From Bacteroidota bacterium (GTDB lineage: Bacteria > Bacteroidota > Rhodothermia > Balneolales > HLUCCA01), in the NCBI GenBank assembly GCA_020832235.1, contig JAFIEZ010000008.1, positions 62,001 to 126,000 of the forward strand: a DNA stretch of 64,000 nucleotides. The letters run 5' to 3'. Shown piece after piece: positions 37,417 through 46,927 of the stretch. A model generated the notes under the pieces. It searched no databases. It had not been told where the DNA came from and saw only the letters and a list, made by a program, of their open reading frames with translations. Within the stretch, counting starts at the first letter, position 1. Each line of letters begins with the position of its first letter. Both the position numbers and the translations under genes were made by a program.

Positions 37417-38288
37417 TGGTGCAGCTTGATGATTGTCCACCGGTTACGTTTGTAAAACGCCGAAATCAGCGTTCATTACGCATTCGTGTGAAAGCCGACG
37501 CCATTGTAGTTTCGGCTCCGCTGCGGTGCAGCGACCGGCAGATGGCAGGCTTCCTCAGAGAGCGGGAAGATTGGGTTAGGAAAACGGTACAACGACTTTC
37601 GGGCCAGCGCAATAAACGGCATGCCACGCTGAATGAACGACGTGGGTTTACACTATTACATGGCAAGTGGGTACCGATGATATGTCGGCCAGCGCGGCCA
37701 GGGTCCGAAGATTGGCTGTTGGTCTGGCGGGAGGGAAGGGTGGATGTGTATCCGCCGGAGAACCTTGATGTATTGGATATGTTGGTCCCTTCCGCGAAAG
37801 AGAACGGCGCTAAATCGGGTCCTGCACCACAAACACATACCGCCAGTCTACCTGGTGATGCCCCGCCAGCGAATCCACTCCGGCAGACCCAACTTACCTT
37901 GCCACTGAATCATGAACCATCTGTTACAAAGCTGATTGATGTTCCCAGAGAAATTCGTATTGGATTCGAAAAAGAATGGGCGAGAACCCGGTTGCCGGAA
38001 GAGTTTGAGCAGGTGGCTTCATCACTTCCCTTTACCTGGACGCGTGTTTTTATTCGATCTCAAAAAACCAAGTGGGGTACCTGCTCTTCAAAAGGGAATA
38101 TTTCATTAAACTGGCGGCTGGTAAAGTGCCCGGAGTTCATACGTCGTTACATCATCATTCATGAGCTCTGCCATACGGTACACATGAATCACAGCAAGGC
38201 CTTCTGGTCGCTGGTTGAGGCGCATTTCAGCAGGGTGGATGAAGCCCACGCATGGCTCAAAAAAGAAGGAGAGCTGGCGTTTCTGTAG
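37416..38288 (+). CDS. YgjP-like M48-type zinc metallohydrolase
   Basis: A 290-aa protein of the YgjP/SprT-like (DUF45) family. The start is the ATG at 37416, inside the TAATG overlap with the hydrolase gene; an upstream in-frame ATG would lie within that gene. The zinc-binding HELCH is at residues 249-253, followed by NHSKAFW, and the preceding RSQKTKWGTCSSKGNISLNWRL block is characteristic of the family. The N-terminal VTFVKRRNQRSLRIRVKADAIVVSAP is the usual beta-strand entry. A poorly conserved P/Q-rich linker (about 120-165) is longer than in most YgjP proteins. The biochemical function of the family is not established. Confidence 0.87.
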   Translation: MVQLDDCPPVTFVKRRNQRSLRIRVKADAIVVSAPLRCSDRQMAGFLREREDWVRKTVQRLSGQRNKRHATLNERRGFTLLHGKWVPMICRPARPGSEDWLLVWREGRVDVYPPENLDVLDMLVPSAKENGAKSGPAPQTHTASLPGDAPPANPLRQTQLTLPLNHEPSVTKLIDVPREIRIGFEKEWARTRLPEEFEQVASSLPFTWTRVFIRSQKTKWGTCSSKGNISLNWRLVKCPEFIRRYIIIHELCHTVHMNHSKAFWSLVEAHFSRVDEAHAWLKKEGELAFL

Positions 38289-38418
38289 GATGAGGCTGAA
38301 TGTTGTACACTGCATTGGAAAGAGGGCGTATGCAGGCTGAAGCAATTTGGCGTTTCATAGACTGATCAGGTCTTGCGACTCGGGGCATAAATCTAAACGG
38401 TGTCTGGGAGTGTTGCCC

Positions 38419-39018
38419 CTACATCAACGCCGGAATTGTAAGATGATAGGCAATAGCAGGGGGTACATTGCGCCAGACCAGCTTGTCGCGGGTACAAAAC
38501 TCTTTATTGATACTTCGCTCAAATTCACAGCTAAAGTGATTAAAACGATAGTATTTGTAATAACTGATAGAGCCGCCCGGCACAATCATAGACAGTTTTT
38601 TTGTCCATATGTTGCGTGTAACCGATTCGGGAATCTGTTCATAGGGAATTGAGCTTATAATCACATCGTAAGGTTTGCCCGTTGAAAATTCCAGTACGTC
38701 CATATTATATACGGATATCCGACCACCGGCATATCTTCGTTTGATAAGCTCATAAAACCGCTGGTCAATTTCAACGACATCCAACGTATCACTACTGTGC
38801 ATATAATGCACAATGCTTTCCGTAATGGGGCCTGTGCCCGGTCCTAATTCCAGTATACGTATAGGTTTCCCGGGATTTTTCGCTCTGTGGCGTCGTATGG
38901 CTTGAATCATTTCAAGTGTGAGGTAGCGAGAGCTAGGTGCTACCGCGCCGGTATATCCCAGGTGTTTTATGAAATGGACAAAATTTAACAAATGAATCCT
39001 TCGTAACTGTAATGACAT
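38419..39018 (-). CDS. small SAM-dependent methyltransferase (phospholipid N-methyltransferase/KsgA-like)
   Basis: A 199-aa class I methyltransferase. The N-terminal FIKHLGYTGAVAPSSRYL is the signature opening of PmtA-type phosphatidylethanolamine N-methyltransferases and relatives. ILELGPGTGPITESI (about 53-67) is the SAM loop, VVEIDQRFYELI motif II, and VIISSIPYEQIP (near 112-124) corresponds to the NxPY-like motif IV with S-I-P-Y. Length fits PmtA-like enzymes. Lipid substrate is the best guess; rRNA dimethylation is less likely because KsgA-specific C-terminal domain is absent. It converges with the YgjP gene; the 130 bp between holds nothing clear. Confidence 0.75.
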   Translation of the reverse strand: MSLQLRRIHLLNFVHFIKHLGYTGAVAPSSRYLTLEMIQAIRRHRAKNPGKPIRILELGPGTGPITESIVHYMHSSDTLDVVEIDQRFYELIKRRYAGGRISVYNMDVLEFSTGKPYDVIISSIPYEQIPESVTRNIWTKKLSMIVPGGSISYYKYYRFNHFSCEFERSINKEFCTRDKLVWRNVPPAIAYHLTIPALM

Positions 39019-39439
39019 CCCGGCGTAATAATGGCACTTATTTCAACATAATTAAGTACTTATGTATCGCATCACCGAAAATCTGACTTTGCATAAGTAT
39101 CATTATAGTGATTTCATGATGAATCCACAATTTTAATACCTTAGCGTTACGATATTTTGCGTTTTGCCAGATATTCAAGCAGTATACATGATTTTGGATT
39201 GTACCAGATACTCAAGCATTGTACAGGTTCACCTGAGTTTCCATCATCCTAACTCCGCCCGCTGTATGGCTACCTCTATGGCTCCTTGCACCTGTTGAGC
39301 CTACCGAAGGAGGCATCCTTCATCATACTTTTTTACCCTGAAACTAAACTCCATGCCTTACGTAGAGGTGGTTTTGCTGCAGTGATCTACCCGGCAAATT
39401 ACATATCCGCTCTGCTGAACTAACGTGCAACCAAACTGT
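39019..39439. other. gene-free intergenic region with a short direct repeat
   Basis: 421 bp between the divergent methyltransferase and permease genes. A direct repeat of about 22 bp occurs at 39167 and 39204 (CCAGATATTCAAGCA then CCAGATACTCAAGCA, 37-bp period). A GAAGGA/TCCTTC hairpin near 39306-39321 precedes a T run. No open frame with protein-like composition and no clear promoter is seen. Confidence 0.45.
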
Positions 39440-40666
39440 ATGATTTTCCGAAGTATTGTTGAAGGTGTTAAAATTGCGTGGATTGCCATTTGGGCAAACA
39501 AGGTGAGGGCTTTTCTGACCACCTTCGGTATCGTAATCGGCATCGTTTCAGTTACTACCATGGCAACCGTAATCGATGGCATTAACCGCAGTTTTGAAAG
39601 CAGCCTGAGCATGCTTGGTCAGAATGTGATTTTTGTGCAGAAATGGCCATGGAGTTTCGGACCCAATTACAATTGGTGGGACTATATCAATCGACCCGAA
39701 CTTCAGATTGGCTATGCCGAGCAACTCCAGGAAATGTCTGCATATGCCGAATCGGTATCGGCCATAATGTTCCGCAGCGACAATGTTCGTTTTGAAGATA
39801 GGCTCGTGCAGAGAGCCGATATTCGTGGAACTTCACCCAGTTTTGTCATCACCGGCTCCGTTGATCTGGAAAGTGGCCGATTTTTCACCGAGGAGGAGAA
39901 TCGAGCCGGACGAAATGTAGCCGTTATCGGACACGGAATTGCCGATGTGTTGTTTGATGACCGTGATCCCTTAGGCCAAACCATCCGCCTGGCCGGTCAG
40001 CGTTTCGAGGTAATCGGTGTGATGAAAGAGCAAGGTCGTTTCCTGGGGCTTGAAAGCTTCGACAATCAGATTAACATACCGGTTCAGACCTTTGGTCGGC
40101 ATTATGGATTTCGTCGGATGGTGCAACTGCAGGTAAAATTCCCCGATGAAGCTGCACTGGAAGAAGGCCAATATGAAATTGAAGGACTCATGCGTCGCAT
40201 ACGCCGCCTTCAGCCCGACCAGGAAAATGACTTCTCCATTAACAAGCTAGACATGTTTCGTCAGCAATACCGGGCCCTTACCGGAGCCATCTACGGAGTT
40301 GGTTTCTTTCTTACCGGCTTGGCCCTGTTTGTTGGAGGTATCGGCGTAATGAACATTATGTTCGTTTCGGTCAAAGAACGCACCAAAGAAGTCGGCATCC
40401 GAAAAGCTGTAGGGGCTAAATCCCGCGAAATTCTGTTTCAGTTTCTGGTGGAGGCCGTTGTGATCTGTATTTTCGGCGGGCTCATTGGAATTCTGTTATC
40501 GCTGGGCACTACGGCACTTATTAATGCTTTCTTTGTAGCCCACCTCGACTGGTCAACCGTGGCTCAGGCCATCTTTATCTGTACCCTAACCGGACTCACC
40601 TTTGGTTTCTTGCCGGCCTACAAAGCCGCCAAAGCTGATCCTATTTCCTCATTGCGATACGAGTAA
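39440..40666 (+). CDS. MacB/FtsX-type ABC transporter permease (first of pair)
   Basis: A 408-aa inner-membrane permease with the MacB topology: TM1 near the N-terminus (ANKVRAFLTTFGIVIGIVSV), a large periplasmic domain (about 45-275) and three C-terminal helices (about 285-310, 335-365, 375-395). Signature segments are GIGVMNIMFVSVKERTKEVGIRKAVGA and the C-terminal PAYKAAKADPISSLRYE. The ATG at 39440 (MIFRSIVEGVKIAW) is preferred over an upstream GTG. It is followed after 5 bases by a homologous permease and then an HlyD-type adaptor, forming a predicted tripartite efflux or lipoprotein/peptide export system. The required ATPase is not encoded here. Confidence 0.9.
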   Translation: MIFRSIVEGVKIAWIAIWANKVRAFLTTFGIVIGIVSVTTMATVIDGINRSFESSLSMLGQNVIFVQKWPWSFGPNYNWWDYINRPELQIGYAEQLQEMSAYAESVSAIMFRSDNVRFEDRLVQRADIRGTSPSFVITGSVDLESGRFFTEEENRAGRNVAVIGHGIADVLFDDRDPLGQTIRLAGQRFEVIGVMKEQGRFLGLESFDNQINIPVQTFGRHYGFRRMVQLQVKFPDEAALEEGQYEIEGLMRRIRRLQPDQENDFSINKLDMFRQQYRALTGAIYGVGFFLTGLALFVGGIGVMNIMFVSVKERTKEVGIRKAVGAKSREILFQFLVEAVVICIFGGLIGILLSLGTTALINAFFVAHLDWSTVAQAIFICTLTGLTFGFLPAYKAAKADPISSLRYE

Positions 40667-40671
40667 TTACT

Positions 40672-41892
40672 ATGAATATTCTGGAAGTATTTCGAATTGC
40701 AGTCGGCGCTCTTGCCGAAAATAAACTCCGCTCGATGCTTACGTTGCTGGCCATTGTTATCGGAGTTTTTGCGGTGATATCTTCCTCTACCGGAGTGAAG
40801 GTCATTGAACGATACTTTGATGATACGATGTCTGTTATGGGAGGGAGTGTTATTAACATCAGCACACGTCCCATGGTGCAAACCGGAGACGCCAGTCGGT
40901 TTCGAAATCGCCAGCGCATCACATTCCAGCAGTTTGAACAGCTACAGGAACGCACCGAGCTGGGTCGATTTATGAGTCCTGATGTTACCTTCCGAGGGAC
41001 AAGAATTGAAAGCGAGGAGGCCCAGACAAATCCGAACGTGCCCGTTTATGGTGGCAACGAGTATTGGATGCTCAACAACGCCTACGAAATTGAGGAAGGC
41101 CGAAATTTTATTATGGATGATATCCAGAATGCACGTCCTGTGGTGGTTATTGGGGAGGATGTGCGCAAGTCGCTGTTTGACAATGCTTCCCCCATCGGCA
41201 AAGGCATCCGCATAGATGGACAGATGTATACCGTTATTGGGCTGGCCGCATCGAAGGGCAACATCATGGGTTCGTCACTCGATAATTTCGTTCTGGCCCC
41301 TTACACCCGACTGGGAGCCGTGTACGGTTTTAACCGCAATGTGAGCATTGTGGTGCAGGCACCAGACATTCTCATGATTAATGAAACCATTGACGAGCTT
41401 ACCGGTCTCTTCCGGGTGATTCGCGGCATTCAACCCGGCGAAATGAACGACTTTGAAATTGCCACGAATGAGTCGCTGCGGGGTACCTTTGATGAACTCA
41501 CCAAATATTTGTTCATTTTCGGGATTATCGTGGGAGGCATTGCGCTGCTTGGCGCTGGCATTGGAGTGATGAATATCATGCTGGTTTCAGTTACCGAACG
41601 TACCCGGGAAATCGGCATCCGTAAGTCGATCGGAGCTACACGTCGGGCAATCGTGCAGCAGTTTCTGCTGGAAACGGTGGTGGTTTGTCAGATCGGTGGC
41701 ATCATTGGCATTATTGTCGGTATCGCCGGAGGAAACGTGCTCTCCATCTGGATGGATACGGCTTTTGTAATTCCATGGAATTCAGTGATTGCAGGCGTGG
41801 GAGGCATGACCCTTATTGGTCTCGTCTTTGGCGTGTATCCGGCGCTGGTAGCGGCCCGCCTCGACCCGATAGCCTGTCTGCGATACGAATAA
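40672..41892 (+). CDS. MacB/FtsX-type ABC transporter permease (second of pair)
   Basis: A 406-aa paralogue of the preceding permease with the same four-helix MacB plan. TM1 is LRSMLTLLAIVIGVFAVISSS. The motif GIGVMNIMLVSVTERTREIGIRKSIGA and the ending PALVAARLDPIACLRYE match the first copy closely, so the pair probably forms a heterodimer. The periplasmic domain differs strongly, as expected for heterodimeric halves. A 115-bp gap separates it from the adaptor gene. Confidence 0.9.
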   Translation: MNILEVFRIAVGALAENKLRSMLTLLAIVIGVFAVISSSTGVKVIERYFDDTMSVMGGSVINISTRPMVQTGDASRFRNRQRITFQQFEQLQERTELGRFMSPDVTFRGTRIESEEAQTNPNVPVYGGNEYWMLNNAYEIEEGRNFIMDDIQNARPVVVIGEDVRKSLFDNASPIGKGIRIDGQMYTVIGLAASKGNIMGSSLDNFVLAPYTRLGAVYGFNRNVSIVVQAPDILMINETIDELTGLFRVIRGIQPGEMNDFEIATNESLRGTFDELTKYLFIFGIIVGGIALLGAGIGVMNIMLVSVTERTREIGIRKSIGATRRAIVQQFLLETVVVCQIGGIIGIIVGIAGGNVLSIWMDTAFVIPWNSVIAGVGGMTLIGLVFGVYPALVAARLDPIACLRYE

Positions 41893-42007
41893 TACCCGGC
41901 GCCAATGCGAAATAAACTGCAACTAAATTCAGGCAATAACGTCAACAACATCATCTGCTTAACTGCCCGTTTGGGGCAACTGCACTACTAAGAATTGACA
42001 TATTATT

Positions 42008-43363
42008 ATGGCTAAAAAATCATCTAAACGCACCCTCTGGATACTCCTTTCGCTCATTGTACTTTTTGTTATAGTGGGAATTATTGGACGAATGGCAGGG
42101 TGGTTTGAGGCGGAAACCGGAACCGTTGTGGAGACGGCCAATGCCGAGCGTAGAACCATTACCCAGTTGGTTTCCGCATCCGGTATCATCCGTCCGGAAG
42201 TGGAGGTTATTTTAACACCCGATGTGAGTGGTGAGATTATAGAATTGACCGTAAGAGAGGGGGATTTTGTAAATCAAGGTGACTTATTGCTGCGTATTCG
42301 TCCCGATTTATACGAAGCCCGTATCGACGAAATTCAGGCTGGTCTGCTCAACGCACGGGCGCGTGAACAGCAAGCGTTGGCTGGTAAGCTTCGTGCGGAG
42401 GCCAACTATCTTTCGCAACAGCAATTATTCGAGCGGGAGTTAATCTCTCGACTGGAGTATATCACTGCTAAGACGCAATTTGAAGCTGAGCAGGCCAATC
42501 ACAATGCGGCCCGTTTCTCTGTGCAGAGTGTAGAAGCTCAATTGCGCCGGGCTCAGGAAGAGCTTCGTCAGACCGTGATTCGTGCTCCAATGACGGGTAC
42601 CATTAGTCGTTTGAATGTAGAGCGAGGGGAGCGCATCGTTGGTAGTGTGCAAATGACCGGTACGGAAATTATGCGTATTGCCCGTCTGGAGCAGATGGAG
42701 GTAGAAGTGCGGGTGAACGAAAACGATATTATGAAAGTAGCCGTGGGCGATACGGCGCGCGTGCTGGTCGACTCGTACCCGGGTCAATCCATACAGGGTA
42801 TGGTTACCGAGATAGCGAACTCTGCCATTCGTCGTGGTGAGGGCACTACGGAGCAGGTTTCAGAGTATGTGGTGAAAATCCGAATCCTCACCCCGCATAA
42901 TATTGATTCCGCCGCTTTATCACTGCAGCAGAATCAGTCGCTTGAATTGGCCTCTATAGCTCAGCCGCCTTATTTGAAACCCGGGATGTCGGCTTCGGTA
43001 GATATTGAAACTAAAACCGAGTTCAATGTGGTTGCTGTACCCATCCAGTCGGTAACGGTACGCGATTTTGCTCAGCTAGCTGCCCGGAACCGAAATGCTG
43101 AGACGCAGAGCGATACGGCAGAAGTTACCATTCAGGAGGCCTCCGACTCAGACAACGGACGTATTCGTCGGGAAGATATCCGAAGGGTTGTATTTGTGGT
43201 TGAAGACGGTCGTGCCAAAATGGTTGAAGTGGAGACAGGCATTAACGACGACCGCTTCATCCATATTCTTCGAGGTCTAGACGCGGATACCCGCATTGTA
43301 ACCGGCAGCTACCGTGTACTGTCAAGACAACTCTCCGACGGCGACCTGCTTCGGGTAAATTAA
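42008..43363 (+). CDS. HlyD/MacA-type periplasmic adaptor subunit
   Basis: A 451-aa membrane-fusion protein. One N-terminal helix (about 10-32) anchors it. A biotinyl-lipoyl-like domain (VILTPDVSGEIIELTVREGDFV, about 61-82) is split by an alpha-helical hairpin (about 95-185). The second half reads VIRAPMTGTISRLNVERGERIV (about 193-214). A beta-barrel domain and a membrane-proximal domain follow, including PGMSASVDIET. About 35 residues of acidic low-complexity linker (roughly 360-395) interrupt the C-terminal domain. It works with the two upstream permeases; an outer-membrane TolC-like factor is not nearby. Confidence 0.9.
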   Translation: MAKKSSKRTLWILLSLIVLFVIVGIIGRMAGWFEAETGTVVETANAERRTITQLVSASGIIRPEVEVILTPDVSGEIIELTVREGDFVNQGDLLLRIRPDLYEARIDEIQAGLLNARAREQQALAGKLRAEANYLSQQQLFERELISRLEYITAKTQFEAEQANHNAARFSVQSVEAQLRRAQEELRQTVIRAPMTGTISRLNVERGERIVGSVQMTGTEIMRIARLEQMEVEVRVNENDIMKVAVGDTARVLVDSYPGQSIQGMVTEIANSAIRRGEGTTEQVSEYVVKIRILTPHNIDSAALSLQQNQSLELASIAQPPYLKPGMSASVDIETKTEFNVVAVPIQSVTVRDFAQLAARNRNAETQSDTAEVTIQEASDSDNGRIRREDIRRVVFVVEDGRAKMVEVETGINDDRFIHILRGLDADTRIVTGSYRVLSRQLSDGDLLRVN

Positions 43364-43365
43364 TG

Positions 43366-44256
43366 CTATTGGTCCGGATTGTCGGATTCGTCCGATGGTC
43401 CGGCCGCATATAACAGCTCGAAGTGCGTAATGAGAATTTGCATGCGTTCGGCTCGCAGGGCATCCTTTTCTTTGGTATAGCTGTTATGCAGATTTCGCAT
43501 AGTACGAATAAGCATCTGCGCCGGATGTGCCTGAGCAAAATAGACCTGTTCGGGTCGGATGTTATTTCGTTTCAGGAAACTCAGGCATTCGTTCATGGTT
43601 ACAACCTTGCCACTGTTGAACGGGTCTAAAAAAACCACCTGAGTATCAAAGTCGTACCGCATCAAAAAATGAACAGGCATATTTACTCCACTTAGCGGCA
43701 GCTCCAGCCTACGAGCCAGGAAAAGCGCAATAAACGACAAGGTAAGCGGAATACCCTGTTTCCCATCTATTACCTTATGGAGGTGCGCAAATTCCGATTG
43801 AAAATAGTTTTCCTTTGCCGCACCATACCCGTGTTTTTCAAAAACATGGTTCATCAGCAGTTTCATCTGCTTGAGCGGTTGTAACGTGAAGCTGATCTCA
43901 TCTTTAATTTCCGCAGCCATACGGTCTAGCTTGCGGATGTAAATCTCTTCGCGGAGGGTAGGATTTTCGAAGCGGGAAAGCATCAGAACGGCTGCCTCAA
44001 GCTCCGTGTAGCTGATAACACCACCCTCAATAAAATTCAGAAAATCGGTCTCAAGCGAAGGGAATGTCAACTTCAGAATTACATCATCGAGCAGTCGGCG
44101 TTCATCCAGATTATTGGATGTGGCACGGAATTCATCCAGCAGGGGCACACTTCGCTCATCCAGTTCATTGAACCGCTCTATCACCGAATCCCGAACAAAT
44201 TCATCCGGATCTTCAAGCAGATAAAGCAATGATGCTATTTCTTGTTTTGTTGTCAT
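43366..44256 (-). CDS. SirB1-family transglutaminase-like protein
   Basis: A 296-aa protein of the SirB1/YchA type. The ATG at 44256 (MTTKQEIASLLYLLEDPDE) is preferred over a TTG 63 bases upstream. The N-terminus (1-80) is HEAT-like and helical. The core has VIDGKQGIPLTLSFIALFLARRLELPLSGVNMP and HFLMRYD, the diagnostic SirB1 block, in which the papain-like Cys is not conserved. This suggests a non-catalytic fold. Function in the family is unknown, although enterobacterial homologues lie near prmC/kdsA. The stop is 2 bases from the convergent adaptor stop. Confidence 0.85.
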   Translation of the reverse strand: MTTKQEIASLLYLLEDPDEFVRDSVIERFNELDERSVPLLDEFRATSNNLDERRLLDDVILKLTFPSLETDFLNFIEGGVISYTELEAAVLMLSRFENPTLREEIYIRKLDRMAAEIKDEISFTLQPLKQMKLLMNHVFEKHGYGAAKENYFQSEFAHLHKVIDGKQGIPLTLSFIALFLARRLELPLSGVNMPVHFLMRYDFDTQVVFLDPFNSGKVVTMNECLSFLKRNNIRPEQVYFAQAHPAQMLIRTMRNLHNSYTKEKDALRAERMQILITHFELLYAAGPSDESDNPDQ

Positions 44257-44362
44257 TCCATGAAAAATACGGAACTGCCTTCCGAAATCATATTCAGAAT
44301 ACTGTATATTAGCCTCCAACGATGTAGTGAAGGCACCGGGAACTTAAAAATTACAGGTAGAT

Positions 44363-45592
44363 ATGGATATTCAGGTTTTATCGGAAACGGGCAGGCTTAA
44401 CGGGGTAATCGTTCATACGCCCGGCCCTGAGGTAACCCTTGTGCACCCCGATAATATGCACGACTTACTCTTTGATGACATTATTTTCGAGTCGCAGGCC
44501 AGTCAAGAGCATCGCGATATGCTCGATATCTTCCGAACGGCCATGCCCGCGGGCGGACAAGTTCTGGAAGTAACCGACTTAATCGAACAGGTTTTTGCCA
44601 GCGAAGATGCCCGACTTTTCTTTGTTGAACGGCTCATCAAGCGGTACCCGAATCGCCTGCTGGCCACGCAGCGTGCACCCATGCTTGAGCTGGATGCCAA
44701 CGGTTTGATGCGCTTTGCCGTTGACGGGGTACATCCTGCCCTGAAAAACCTCCGCTTAAATCCTTCCCCGAATATTTTGTTTACCCGAGACCTTGCCGCT
44801 GTAATAGGCAATCGTATTGTGCTTTCCCAATTTGCCCGCACGGCGCGCATCCGCGAGTCTATTCTGATGGAAACTCTGGTGATGTTTCATCCGCTGTTTG
44901 ATTCGCTCAGAGGCAACGTCATTCGTATACCCGATTCCGATACGATTGAGGGCGGTGATATTCTGGTTGCCTCCGAAAATCTGGTATTAATCGGGATGAG
45001 TGAGCGTACATCATTCAGTGGTGTGATGCAGGCCGGCAAGTCTATATTGGAGAAGGGCGTTGAAACCGTACTCATCGTAGATATTCCTAAACAGCGCTCA
45101 TCGATGCACCTGGATACGATTTTCACCTTTGCCTCACCTGATGAGTGCGTGGTGTTCCCTCCGGCTATCATGAATCGAACTCATAATGTGGTTGCGCTCA
45201 AGCTGGAAGACAGTAAACTTATTACCACGCTTAAGCCGTCGTTGCACCATGCTCTGGAGGAAAGTCTGCAGCGGGATATGACGTTCATTAAATGCGGTGG
45301 TGAAGATGAAGTGATGCAACACCGCGAGCAGTGGAGCGATGGAGCCAATTTATTCTGTCTGGCACCTGGAGTAGTCGTGGGCTATGAGCGAAATGTACGT
45401 AGTTTTGAAGCCATGGCCGCCCACGGTTATCGTGTTATGACCCAGTATGAGTTCATTGATGCGTATAAAGACACGGGATTCAATCCTGAAAAGTCTACCA
45501 AAATAGCTATATCTTTTACAGGTCATGAGCTTTGCCGCGGTCGTGGCGGAGCACGATGCATGACCTTGCCAATCAGCAGAAGTGAAGTTTAA
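44363..45592 (+). CDS. arcA: arginine deiminase
   Basis: Hydrolyses arginine to citrulline and ammonia; the first step of the ADI pathway, which yields ATP through carbamoyl phosphate. The 409-aa protein has all catalytic blocks of the guanidine-modifying fold: LFTRDLAAVIGNR (Asp near 144), IEGGDIL (near 196), HLDTIFTF (His-Asp near 253) and the nucleophile C399 in GGARCMTLP at the C-terminus. Neither ornithine carbamoyltransferase (arcB) nor carbamate kinase (arcC) is adjacent; the downstream gene is an M50 protease 9 bases away. A role in nitrogen release or acid/alkali balance is possible. Confidence 0.95.
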   Translation: MDIQVLSETGRLNGVIVHTPGPEVTLVHPDNMHDLLFDDIIFESQASQEHRDMLDIFRTAMPAGGQVLEVTDLIEQVFASEDARLFFVERLIKRYPNRLLATQRAPMLELDANGLMRFAVDGVHPALKNLRLNPSPNILFTRDLAAVIGNRIVLSQFARTARIRESILMETLVMFHPLFDSLRGNVIRIPDSDTIEGGDILVASENLVLIGMSERTSFSGVMQAGKSILEKGVETVLIVDIPKQRSSMHLDTIFTFASPDECVVFPPAIMNRTHNVVALKLEDSKLITTLKPSLHHALEESLQRDMTFIKCGGEDEVMQHREQWSDGANLFCLAPGVVVGYERNVRSFEAMAAHGYRVMTQYEFIDAYKDTGFNPEKSTKIAISFTGHELCRGRGGARCMTLPISRSEV

Positions 45593-45601
45593 CGGAACAC
45601 A

Positions 45602-46912
45602 TTGAGCGATAATCAGGATCCATCCCCTACAGGTCGCAATCCTCATCAGGAAGCGCACGACGAGCAGCGTTCTATAAACGATAGTCGGGATGGGGCTGCG
45701 TCTACATCCGACTACGAGCGTAAGATGCATGCCTATCGTGGGTATTCTAACCCCTATGCGCACGAACCCCTGCAAGATTTGCGGCCGAAAACCCTATTAA
45801 AACATAGCGCCTTATTCCTGCTTACCGTGGCCACCGTAACAGAACGAGGTATCGCGTTTACGGGTCGATTCGAAACAGCTGAATCGGTTTGGAGCCTGAT
45901 TGCCGATGGTCTCTTATTTGCCTTTCTCTTACTGGCATTTCTGGCTACACACGAGTTCGGACATTACTTCGCAGCTGTAAAACACCGTGTTCGCACGTCG
46001 TTGCCTTATTTCATACCCTTGCCTTTTACCTTCATTGGCACCTTCGGCGCGGTAATTCGTATTAAAGAACCCGTTTCCGACAGTCGGAAACTCTTCGACA
46101 TCGGCATTGCCGGTCCGGTGGCCGGATTTGTGGTCTCCCTCATCATACTGATTATCGGATTTGCCACCTTGCCTGGTCCGGAGCATATCATGCATTTCCC
46201 GGGTCATGAGGGCGTGAAAGCCTACGTGATGGAGCACGGGGCCTTCCCCGACGAACCGCTGCCTGACGAGCAGGGAGAGCTGCTGGTTCTGGGTAATACG
46301 CTTTTATACAGTTTTCTGGCATCGTTTTTTGAACACGTTCCACCTATGTGGGAGATGTATCATTACCCGTTTCTTTTTGCCGGTTGGCTCGGCCTCTTTT
46401 TTACGGCACTAAACCTCATGCCGGTTGGTCAGCTGGATGGAGGCCACATCCTGTACTGTCTTATAGGGTATCGTAAGCACCGCATCTTTGCCCGCGGCTT
46501 TTTTGTAACCCTTGTGATGCTGGGAGGTGTGGGCGCTGTGCCCGTTATGCACATGCTTCTGGAAAGTTACGACAATCAGTTTGCCAGTCTGAGCTGGTCG
46601 CTCTGGGCCCTCGTAGCCTTTATGATGATTCGGCGCGGAATGCGTGGCGACTGGAGGTGGGTATTACCTTCCTGGCTTATTGCCGTTTCCGGAGCCTTCG
46701 CCCTGGTGTACGGAGTTGTGGGATTTGATCCTACTGCCGGATTTTTCATCTGGTTCGTATGGTCGCTATTTTTGCTCTTTTTAGTGGGAATTGAACACCC
46801 CCCGGTTTACGTTGAAGTACCATTGACACGAAACCGACGTATATTGGGATGGATAGCCATAGCCGTGTTTGTACTGTGTATCAGCCCCAGTCCGGTTTAT
46901 ATTATTTTTTAA
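45602..46912 (+). CDS. M50 family (site-2-protease-like) membrane metalloprotease
   Basis: A 436-aa integral membrane peptidase. The start is TTG at 45602. Residues 1-60 are polar and cytoplasmic. The zinc motif HEFGH is at 117-121 within a membrane helix (LLAFLATHEFGHYFAA), and the third ligand lies in LMPVGQLDGGHIL (near 275-287). Seven to nine hydrophobic segments are seen. It lacks the PDZ domain of RseP, so it resembles the compact Balneolota/cyanobacterial-chloroplast EGY type. Substrates are unknown; regulated intramembrane proteolysis is the family role. It is co-oriented with arcA (9-bp gap) and the next lipoprotein (15-bp gap). Confidence 0.88.
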   Translation: MSDNQDPSPTGRNPHQEAHDEQRSINDSRDGAASTSDYERKMHAYRGYSNPYAHEPLQDLRPKTLLKHSALFLLTVATVTERGIAFTGRFETAESVWSLIADGLLFAFLLLAFLATHEFGHYFAAVKHRVRTSLPYFIPLPFTFIGTFGAVIRIKEPVSDSRKLFDIGIAGPVAGFVVSLIILIIGFATLPGPEHIMHFPGHEGVKAYVMEHGAFPDEPLPDEQGELLVLGNTLLYSFLASFFEHVPPMWEMYHYPFLFAGWLGLFFTALNLMPVGQLDGGHILYCLIGYRKHRIFARGFFVTLVMLGGVGAVPVMHMLLESYDNQFASLSWSLWALVAFMMIRRGMRGDWRWVLPSWLIAVSGAFALVYGVVGFDPTAGFFIWFVWSLFLLFLVGIEHPPVYVEVPLTRNRRILGWIAIAVFVLCISPSPVYIIF

Positions 46913-46927
46913 CGACGTAATTGATTT

